Shown here piece by piece: positions 5,270 to 10,020 of a DNA stretch of 10,020 bases. Both the position numbers and the translations under genes were made by a program. Origin of the DNA: Faecalibacterium sp. GTDB lineage: Bacteria; Bacillota; Clostridia; Oscillospirales; Ruminococcaceae. The stretch lies in assembly GCA_017483235.1 (NCBI GenBank), contig JAFULE010000176.1:1-10020 (forward strand), given 5' to 3'. Positions within the stretch are counted from its first letter, which is position 1. Each line of letters opens with the position of its first letter. The notes below the pieces were generated by a model. That model had not been told where the DNA came from and made no database searches. It saw nothing but the letters and a program-made list of their open reading frames with translations.

Positions 5270-6220
5270 ATGTCTGACCGCCAGCAAGCCAATGCAGCAC
5301 TTGCCGTATTAGCCAAAGCCGGCAACGCTTACGCCCTGAGCCAGCTCTGGGAGATGAACCAAGGTTTTATAAACACGCATCTGTGGAAATGGTACACGAC
5401 TCACCGGGAAACCTGCGACGCTGCTGCCATCACTTATGAGGATCTGCAGCAAGAAGGTTTTTTTGCCGTCCAGCAGGCAGTCGTTTCTTATGATCCGGAG
5501 AAAGGAGCGTTTACAACCTATCTGGATTATCACCTGCAGAGCATTGCCGGCAAGGCGGTGGTCGGCTCCTCTGGGCGCTACGTAGAGTGCAGCGACGGTG
5601 TAAGCCGCCGGGTCAGCGCAAACCCAATAAACGGAGCTGTCGCCCTGGACGAACCATTACCGGGCATTGATGATACAGATGTCACTCGCTTGGATATGCT
5701 GGGAGACCCCACATCGCAAGCTCCATTCGAAGCCATCGAAGACGCATCCGCTGCCGACGAGCTTCGTCGTGGCGTCAATGCTGCGGTTGACCGCCTGGAT
5801 CCTCGTGAGACTGAAGTTATCCGCGGCCGGTATCTCTTGCCGGAACCTCTTAACCAAGGAACCCTTGGAGAACGCCTTGGAGTGTCCCGCGAACGAGTTC
5901 GTCAGTTGGAAGGCAAGGCTTTCCGCAAGTTATGCCGCGACAAAGACCTTCAACGTCTACACAACGAGATTGTGAGCCAGCACGCCTATTCTGGCACCGG
6001 CTTTACCTCATGGAAGAATCGAGGCAGCGCCCAGGAGCGCACGATCGAGCATCTAGAACGCTGCGGCGCCCTCTGGTCGGCTGAAGAAATGGAACGCAAA
6101 ACCCGCTTGAAGGACGAAAAGCGTGCCGCTGAATTGGGAATTACCATAGAAGAACTATATGCCCGGCGGCAATACATCAACCAACTGCTTGCGCAGGCAG
6201 AGCAAAACGCGCCCTCATAA
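5270..6220 (+). CDS. Sigma-70-family RNA polymerase sigma factor, phage type
   Basis: A 316-residue product predicted to redirect host RNA polymerase. Residues 55-96 match sigma region 2 (YEDLQQEGFFAVQQAVVSYD, then FTTYLDYHLQSIAGKAV), the -10 recognition and core-binding part. Residues 175-221 match region 4, with LDPRETEVIRGRYLL followed by the helix-turn-helix TLGERLGVSRERVRQLEGKA that contacts the -35 box. A linker of about 80 residues separates them, without an obvious region 3. After region 4 there is an unusual C-terminal extension of about 90 charged residues (227-316), of unknown role. The start follows GAGGTGAT (5257-5264) by 5 bp, almost the same site as that before 4823. As the last gene before the junction it may drive late expression of the element or help respond to a helper phage. 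Confidence 0.85.
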   Translation: MSDRQQANAALAVLAKAGNAYALSQLWEMNQGFINTHLWKWYTTHRETCDAAAITYEDLQQEGFFAVQQAVVSYDPEKGAFTTYLDYHLQSIAGKAVVGSSGRYVECSDGVSRRVSANPINGAVALDEPLPGIDDTDVTRLDMLGDPTSQAPFEAIEDASAADELRRGVNAAVDRLDPRETEVIRGRYLLPEPLNQGTLGERLGVSRERVRQLEGKAFRKLCRDKDLQRLHNEIVSQHAYSGTGFTSWKNRGSAQERTIEHLERCGALWSAEEMERKTRLKDEKRAAELGITIEELYARRQYINQLLAQAEQNAPS

Positions 6221-6239
6221 TGACCACACAATGACCACA
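6219..6239. repeat. Two 10-bp direct repeats with 11-bp period
   Basis: AATGACCACA occurs at 6219-6228 and again at 6230-6239, one helical turn apart, directly after the sigma-factor stop codon. This is a layout seen for arm-type integrase or excisionase sites near element ends, but with only two copies it may be chance. Confidence 0.35.
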
Positions 6240-6263
6240 GCAAAGAGCACCAACAACCAAAAT

Positions 6264-6306
6264 CCCCCGATGTGCACGTTTTCTCACGTTACATCGGGGG
6301 CTTTTT
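6264..6306. terminator. Strong, probably bidirectional terminator at the element-host junction
   Basis: CCCCCGATGT (6264-6273) pairs with ACATCGGGGG (6291-6300); inside, ACGT (6276-6279) can pair with another ACGT near 6287-6290. On the + strand CTTTTT follows, ending transcripts from the sigma-factor gene. On the - strand the stem is followed by ATTTTGG, so it can also end the tRNA-Thr transcript. The + strand T-run overlaps the tRNA CCA end, so the two share bases. Whether it belongs to host or element is unclear. Confidence 0.85.
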
Positions 6307-6380
6307 GGAGCTAATGACAGGATTCGAACCTGCAACCAGCTGATTACAAATCAGCTGCTCTACCGTTGAGCCACATTAGC
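6306..6380 (-). tRNA. tRNA-Thr (anticodon UGU), CCA encoded
   Basis: On the - strand the gene folds as a full cloverleaf: acceptor GCTAATG with CATTAGC, D stem GCTC/GAGC, anticodon stem GCTGA/TCAGC with loop TTTGTAA (anticodon TGT, reading ACA), five-base variable loop, and T arm GCAGG-TTCGAAT-CCTGT. The discriminator is T at 6309 and CCA is encoded at 6306-6308. It lies downstream of ksgA with its 3' end pointing toward the mobile element, making it the likely integration target. The gene is intact here. Confidence 0.95.
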
Positions 6381-6386
6381 GCAACC

Positions 6387-6409
6387 CGGAACAGCGAGGG
6401 GCTGTTCCG
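6387..6409. repeat. 9-bp hairpin between ksgA and tRNA-Thr
   Basis: CGGAACAGC (6387-6395) and GCTGTTCCG (6401-6409) form a perfect stem with a five-base loop. No T-run follows on either strand, so it is a poor intrinsic terminator. It would sit in the 5' leader of the tRNA-Thr precursor, or act as a 3' stabilising hairpin on the ksgA message. Confidence 0.5.
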
Positions 6410-6417
6410 TAAAAGAT

Positions 6418-6447
6418 ATTATACCACACCGCTCGGCTGATTTGCAA
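6418..6447 (-). promoter_or_regulatory. Likely promoter of tRNA-Thr, inside the 3' end of ksgA
   Basis: On the - strand a perfect TATAAT (6418-6423) includes the ksgA stop codon, and TTGCAA (6442-6447) lies 18 bp upstream, matching 4 of 6 of the -35 consensus. Transcription would start about 30 bp before the mature tRNA, a normal leader length. Confidence 0.6.
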
Positions 6448-7291
6448 GTGCAGCCTGAATGGCGGCAAAATCCTGCAAGGTCAGCGCTTCGGGGCGCACC
6501 CGAATGTCAAAACCGGCGGCTTCCAGCGCGGCGTTCACCTGCGCTTTGGGCAGCTGCAGGCCGCTGGAGATGGAGTTTGCCGCTGTTTTGCGGCGCTGCC
6601 CAAAGGCGGCCCGCACCAGCGCAAAATAGCCTTTTTCGTCTGCCACCTGCACCGCAGGGTTGGGGCGCACATCCAACCGGATGACCGAGCTGATCACCTT
6701 GGGCGCGGGATAAAAGCTGCCCGGCTGCACATGGAACAGAGTTTTGGGGGTGGCGTAGTAAGCCACCGCGCAGCTGATGGCACCCGACTGACGGGTGCCC
6801 GGGGCAGCGGTGATCCGCTCGGCAGCTTCCTTCTGCACCAGAACGGTAATGTTTTCGATGGGCAGCTTCTGCTCCAGCAGGGCCATCAGAATGGGGCTGG
6901 TGATGTAGTAGGGGAGGTTTGCGCACACCACCACCCGCATGCCGGCAAATTCGTCGGCGATCAGCTGCTTTAAATCCACCTTCAGCACGTCCTGCAGCAC
7001 GATCTTTACATTATCCAGCCCTTCCAGCGTTTCGGCCAGAATGGGCGGCAGGCGATCGTCTACCTCGATGGAAACCACTTTTTTGGCCCGCAGGGCCAGT
7101 TCTTTGGTCAGCACACCGATACCGGGGCCGATTTCCAGCACGCCGCAGTCGGCGGTAACGCCGGCCGATTCGGCCAATCGGGGGCAGACACCAGGGTTGA
7201 CGATAAAGTTCTGCCCAAAACCTTTGGACAGGGCAAAATCGTATTTTTCGCACAGGGCGCGAATGGTGGAAAGATCGGTAAGGTTGGGCAT
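6419..7291 (-). CDS. ksgA: 16S rRNA dimethyladenosine transferase (KsgA/RsmA)
   Basis: Uses S-adenosylmethionine to dimethylate the two adjacent adenosines in the 3' terminal hairpin of 16S rRNA (A1518 and A1519 in E. coli) during late 30S assembly in the cytoplasm. The 290-residue length is normal. Visible motifs: GQNFIVNP (26-33), SAM-binding EIGPGIGVLTKEL (53-65), the acidic residue after motif II (IEVDD, 75-79), catalytic NLPYYITSP (125-133), VQKE (152-155) and FYPAPKV (193-199). I chose ATG at 7291, behind AAAGGG, over the in-frame codon at 7357, whose extra 22 residues do not fit the family and would overlap the upstream hairpin. It follows the S41 gene after a GC-rich hairpin. Its stop codon is part of the presumed tRNA-Thr promoter. 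Confidence 0.95.
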   Translation of the reverse strand: MPNLTDLSTIRALCEKYDFALSKGFGQNFIVNPGVCPRLAESAGVTADCGVLEIGPGIGVLTKELALRAKKVVSIEVDDRLPPILAETLEGLDNVKIVLQDVLKVDLKQLIADEFAGMRVVVCANLPYYITSPILMALLEQKLPIENITVLVQKEAAERITAAPGTRQSGAISCAVAYYATPKTLFHVQPGSFYPAPKVISSVIRLDVRPNPAVQVADEKGYFALVRAAFGQRRKTAANSISSGLQLPKAQVNAALEAAGFDIRVRPEALTLQDFAAIQAALANQPSGVV

Positions 7292-7328
7292 GAAGCATCC
7301 CTTTCTTGGTTGGTTCTTTTCGTGGAAA

Positions 7329-7354
7329 CGGCCCCCGCAGCAGTACGGGGGCCG
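7329..7354 (-). terminator. GC-rich hairpin between S41 peptidase and ksgA, weak terminator
   Basis: CGGCCCCCG and CGGGGGCCG (7329-7337 and 7346-7354) form a perfect 9-bp stem with an eight-base loop, 10 bp after the S41 stop codon. On the - strand only TTT follows, so termination would be partial. It may attenuate read-through into ksgA or stabilise the upstream message. I see no clear separate ksgA promoter in the short gap. Confidence 0.5.
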
Positions 7355-7363
7355 CAAATCAGG

Positions 7364-8677
7364 TTACTCAGCTGCCGCAGAAGAGGCGCTGTCCCCTTCC
7401 GGCACGTCGGTTTCAGGCTGGGAAGAAGCCGACGAGGAAGCCGCGCCTTCGCCGCCTACGGTCGCCTGACCGGTCAGAGTGCCGGCCAGATCCAGCGCGC
7501 GCTGCACCTGCGGGTCGGTGTCGGGGGTGTAGAAGGGGGCTTCAGCCTGTTCTTCGGCGGCAAGCACACGCTCCACATCCACCGGCAGGCCGGTGCCGTC
7601 AAAGCTTTGGCCGTCGCAGGCCAGCAGAACACCCACCGTTACCACAACGGCGCTGCCGTCCGACATGCGGTGTGGGCTGCTTTGCACGGTGCCCTTGCCC
7701 AAGGTGGCCTCGCCCACCAGCATGGCGCCGTTCATGGCACGGGCGCAGTAGGCAAACAGTTCGGCGGCGCTGGCGGTGTTTTTGTTCACCACACAGACAA
7801 TGGGCAGGGTGACCTGCTGGCGGGCATCGCTTTCGCCCAGCAGGGTGACCGCGCCGTTTTTATCCCGAATGCTGGCAATGTCGCCGGCCGGGCAGATCAG
7901 GTCGATACACTCCACCGTGGCTTCCAGCTCGCCGCCGGCATTGTCGCGCAGGTCAACGATCAGGCTTTTTGCCCCCTGTCGGGTCAGATAGCCCAACGCG
8001 TAGTCCAGCCGGCTGGCGGTGGTGTCGTCGAAGCGCAGAATACGCAGGTAACCATAGCTTTCGTTCAGCAGCTGATATTCCACACTGGGCATATTATAGC
8101 CGCGGCGGGTGATGGTATCGGTGCGGACTTCGGCCAGCTCGGTCAGCCAGCCAAGCTCGACCACGGTACCGCTTTCGTCCCGCAGGCGGGCCTCAATGGC
8201 ATCGGCCGTGGAAATTCCCTTTACCTCGATGCCGTCAATGGTGGTGATATAACAGCCCACCGTCATGCCCAGATCGGCCGCGGGCGAACCGTTATACACC
8301 TTGGTCACCTGCGCAAAACCGGTGACGCTGTCCTTGATAAGCTCGACACCAACGCCGATTTTTTTACCGTTCTGAACATCCAGCAGCTCGGTGTAGGCGG
8401 CCGCCGGGTAATAGTGGGCATACCGGTCACCGGTACCCAGCAGATAACCGGCGGTCATGGTGTCGTACAGGGTGGTTTCGTCGATGGCATAGTAGTCGTT
8501 GGCACGCACGTACTTGTCCAACTCGGCGATCTTATTGTACATGCTTTCCTTTTCTTTCACGCTGGCCACCGTGCTGTCGAACAGACGCATGGCCATGACC
8601 ATGGTGATGGAAAAGGTAACCGTCATGGCAATGATGACCGTGGTGATCATCATGCTGACAGATACTTTTTTATTCAT
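7364..8677 (-). CDS. S41 C-terminal processing peptidase (CtpA/Prc family), membrane-anchored
   Basis: A 437-residue serine protease acting outside the membrane. Residues 6-30 are a hydrophobic signal anchor. A PDZ domain covers about 105-180, including VYNGSPAADLGMTVG. The S41 catalytic core follows, with LIVDLRDNAGGELEA (239-253), the nucleophile motif NKNTASAAELFA with Ser303, and GEATLGKGTVQ with Lys328. The Ser-Lys distance of 25 residues equals that in B. subtilis CtpB as I recall it, so the dyad looks intact, although the usual GSASASE motif is varied. The tail (about 400-437) is Ser/Ala/Glu-rich low complexity. The start follows GAGG (8686-8689) by 8 bp, and that site overlaps the stop of the small upstream gene. 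Such proteases often accompany ftsEX and PcsB/EnvC-type hydrolases and may trim them. Confidence 0.92.
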   Translation of the reverse strand: MNKKVSVSMMITTVIIAMTVTFSITMVMAMRLFDSTVASVKEKESMYNKIAELDKYVRANDYYAIDETTLYDTMTAGYLLGTGDRYAHYYPAAAYTELLDVQNGKKIGVGVELIKDSVTGFAQVTKVYNGSPAADLGMTVGCYITTIDGIEVKGISTADAIEARLRDESGTVVELGWLTELAEVRTDTITRRGYNMPSVEYQLLNESYGYLRILRFDDTTASRLDYALGYLTRQGAKSLIVDLRDNAGGELEATVECIDLICPAGDIASIRDKNGAVTLLGESDARQQVTLPIVCVVNKNTASAAELFAYCARAMNGAMLVGEATLGKGTVQSSPHRMSDGSAVVVTVGVLLACDGQSFDGTGLPVDVERVLAAEEQAEAPFYTPDTDPQVQRALDLAGTLTGQATVGGEGAASSSASSQPETDVPEGDSASSAAAE

Positions 8678-8689
8678 GGGGAATACCTC

Positions 8690-8824
8690 TTAAAAACCGT
8701 AGACGATCTGCAGCACCACGGTCAGCAGCAAGCTGACGATGATGGCTGCCGCAAAGATCAGGCAGACCACCCGCATCCAGGTCTGGGTCTTTTTGGGGGC
8801 TTTGGTGTTCTTTTTGCTGCTCAC
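8690..8824 (-). CDS. Small single-span membrane protein (44 aa)
   Basis: Found by reading the gap between the M23 and S41 genes. A GTG start at 8824 follows GGAGA (8832-8836) with a 7-bp gap. The 44-residue product has a basic N-terminus (SSKKNTKAPKKTQTW) and one hydrophobic span, about residues 19-42. By the positive-inside rule its N-terminus would be cytoplasmic. Its TAA stop lies next to the GAGG site of the S41 gene, suggesting coupling. Function is unknown; the position suggests a helper of the neighbouring cell-wall enzymes. The GTG start and tiny size mean it is easily overlooked. Confidence 0.7.
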   Translation of the reverse strand: MSSKKNTKAPKKTQTWMRVVCLIFAAAIIVSLLLTVVLQIVYGF

Positions 8825-8842
8825 AGAAAAATCTCCTTTATC

Positions 8843-10020
8843 TTAGCGGGGAATATAGCCCTTGGGGTTGATGCGTTCGGCCTTATTGGCCACACTGTTG
8901 GCCACACTGCTGCCGCGCCACAGCTCGAGATGCAGATGGTTGCCGAAGGAACGGCCGGTGTCGCCCACATTGCCGATGTGGGTGCCCTGCGCAATGGTGG
9001 TGCCTGCCACCACAGTGGGCATGCTGACCATGTGCGCATACAGGGTGGAATAGGTGTTGCCGTCGCTCATAGTGCCGTGGTAGATCAGCACATAATAGCC
9101 GTAGCCGCCGGTGTTCCAGCCGGCCGCACACACGTAACCGCCGGCTGCAGCATAGATGGGGGTGCCTTCGGGGGCGGCAAAGTCGGTGCCGGCATGCAGC
9201 TTCGTTTTTCCGTCCATAGTACGGTAACCAAACTCAGACGAAACACGGGTGTAGGAATTGAGCGGGCAGATAAAGCCGGTAAAACTGATGTTGCCGGCTG
9301 CACCGGCTGCACTACCGATCAGAGATTGGATTTCCTTCTTGATTGCTTCATAATCCATGGTATCCTGTGCAATCTGCTCTTCTACATCTTTTCGTGCATT
9401 TTCTATTGACAATCGCTCGTTGCTGGCCTGAACCAAGGTCTCTGCCAATTCTTCCTTTTTTTTCTGTAATGTATCTTCTCGTTTTTTCAGTTCGGCCTTC
9501 TGGCGTTCCAGTTCGGCAAGCTGTTCTTCCAGTACTGCCTTTTCGGCGTCCAGATCGGCTTTAGCCTTGGCCAATGCATCCAGCTGGGCCTGCATCATGT
9601 CCATCACTTCAGTATCTTTGCGGGATACATCCTGAATAGCCTCGCCAAAGGTAAGGAACTGATACAGATTGGAAACCGCCGACAGCATACTCATGGTGCC
9701 ACTGTCCTTCATTTCCTGCATGGCGGCCATCCGCCGCTTAAAAGCGCCCCACTGGGCATCCAGCTCGCCCTGTTTCTGGTCGATTTCGATCAGCTTCTGC
9801 TCAATGGCCGCCTGTGTGGCAAGAATGTCTTGTTCTTTCTGACCTACCACATTCTGTACTTGAGCAATAGATGCAACAACTAAGTTGATTTGTTCTTTCA
9901 AATTATCTACTTGCGCTTTTAATACCTTTTCGCGTTTCTCTGCTGCCTTCTCATTTTCTTTAATCTGTGCCAAAAGAGCTTGACCTTCTGCAATTTTCGC
10001 TTCCAAATCTGCAAGCTGGC
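8843..10020 (-). CDS. M23 murein endopeptidase with long coiled coil (PcsB/EnvC-like), 5' partial
   Basis: Extracellular peptidoglycan hydrolase or hydrolase activator. The frame is open to the right edge, so the N-terminus and signal peptide are outside. Counting from codon 10006, residues 1-230 are an almost unbroken coiled coil rich in Glu, Lys, Ala and Gln, interrupted around 100-130 (FLTFGEAIQDVSRKD). Residues 243-387 are a LytM/M23 domain with the zinc ligands in HAGTD (H271, D275) and HLH (H357, H359), plus the catalytic-type histidine in LYAHM (H325), so it looks enzymatically competent, unlike degenerate EnvC-type activators. In many Firmicutes this architecture lies directly after ftsE-ftsX and is controlled by them through the coiled coil; those genes would be to the right, unseen. 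The coiled-coil half is far more AT-rich than the catalytic half. Confidence 0.92.
   Translation of the reverse strand, partial: QLADLEAKIAEGQALLAQIKENEKAAEKREKVLKAQVDNLKEQINLVVASIAQVQNVVGQKEQDILATQAAIEQKLIEIDQKQGELDAQWGAFKRRMAAMQEMKDSGTMSMLSAVSNLYQFLTFGEAIQDVSRKDTEVMDMMQAQLDALAKAKADLDAEKAVLEEQLAELERQKAELKKREDTLQKKKEELAETLVQASNERLSIENARKDVEEQIAQDTMDYEAIKKEIQSLIGSAAGAAGNISFTGFICPLNSYTRVSSEFGYRTMDGKTKLHAGTDFAAPEGTPIYAAAGGYVCAAGWNTGGYGYYVLIYHGTMSDGNTYSTLYAHMVSMPTVVAGTTIAQGTHIGNVGDTGRSFGNHLHLELWRGSSVANSVANKAERINPKGYIPR
8886..8909. repeat. Perfect 12-bp tandem duplication in the M23 gene
   Basis: TTGGCCACACTG occurs twice in direct succession (8886-8897 and 8898-8909). It encodes a repeated SVAN in the sequence SSVANSVANKAERIN, just beyond the catalytic HLH motif. 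The reading frame is kept. It looks like replication slippage and may vary between strains. Confidence 0.8.

Larger units (their letters stand above)
1..6305 (+). mobile_element. Integrated phage-like or phage-satellite-like element, right-hand part
   Basis: All genes here lie on the + strand, are short and tightly overlapping, and include three recognisable mobile-element products: a RepA-like replication ATPase, a scaffold-like protein with a major capsid protein, and a phage-type sigma factor. Past 6309 the strand switches and the genes are housekeeping (tRNA-Thr, ksgA, S41 and M23 peptidases). The tRNA 3' end faces the element, the usual geometry for tRNA-integrating elements. The left end is outside the window, so size, integrase and second attachment site are unknown. 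No terminase, portal, tail or lysis gene is seen in 6.3 kb. It could be a satellite carrying its own capsid genes, a reduced prophage, or one end of a larger prophage with unusual gene order. Confidence 0.75.

Noticed and set aside
7292..7357. Longer ksgA start at 7357
   Set aside because: The extra 22 residues do not fit KsgA proteins and overlap the GC-rich intergenic hairpin; ATG 7291 has a suitable purine-rich site.
7310..9409. Open frame of 699 codons on the + strand across ksgA, S41 and M23
   Set aside because: It is antisense to three clearly recognised genes, is full of His/Gly/Gln-rich low complexity typical of GC-rich shadow frames, and has no ribosome binding site.

Overview
The window joins two regions of a Gram-positive gut anaerobe. 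Oscillospiraceae of the Faecalibacterium/Gemmiger/Subdoligranulum type is my best guess, based on the GC-rich coding sequence, strong AGGAGG-type ribosome binding sites, and the style of the cell-wall and rRNA methylase genes. This assignment is an inference.

Left part (1 to about 6305, all genes on the + strand): an integrated phage-like or phage-satellite-like element. It begins inside a RepA-type RecA/AAA replication ATPase (2..1333). Next is a 200-bp array of ATAAGTTC-type repeats in both orientations, which looks like a replication origin or Rep-binding region. A tightly overlapping train of seven small unrecognised genes follows (1552..3273). A good sigma-70-type promoter (TTGACG-17-TATGCT) sits inside nested inverted repeats and is followed by a leader terminator. 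Downstream come a scaffold-like protein (3460..3915) and an HK97-type major capsid protein (3919..4755), then a terminator. Two small phage-type genes and a sigma-70-family factor (5270..6220) complete the element. No terminase, portal, protease, tail, lysis or integrase gene is visible. All visible genes are intact, so the picture is a replication module plus a minimal capsid module rather than an obviously decaying prophage. What lies to the left of the window is unknown.

Junction (6219..6380): a strong, probably bidirectional terminator hairpin abuts the 3' CCA end of a tRNA-Thr(UGU) gene on the - strand. The tRNA 3' end faces the element, as expected if the element integrated there, but only one junction is in view and no attachment core can be proven.

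Right part (6309..10020, all genes on the - strand): ordinary chromosome. In transcription order it reads: a partial coiled-coil M23 murein hydrolase (10020..8843), a 44-residue membrane protein (8824..8690), an S41 C-terminal processing peptidase (8677..7364), the 16S rRNA dimethyltransferase gene ksgA (7291..6419), then tRNA-Thr. The M23-S41 pair resembles the gene set that follows ftsEX in many Firmicutes and probably acts in septal peptidoglycan remodelling. Element genes and host genes converge on the terminator at 6264..6306.

If the element works as a unit, the RepA-like ATPase would replicate it from the repeat array, the palindromic promoter and leader would gate scaffold and capsid expression, and the sigma-like factor would redirect transcription, while packaging and tail functions would come from outside the window or from a helper phage.
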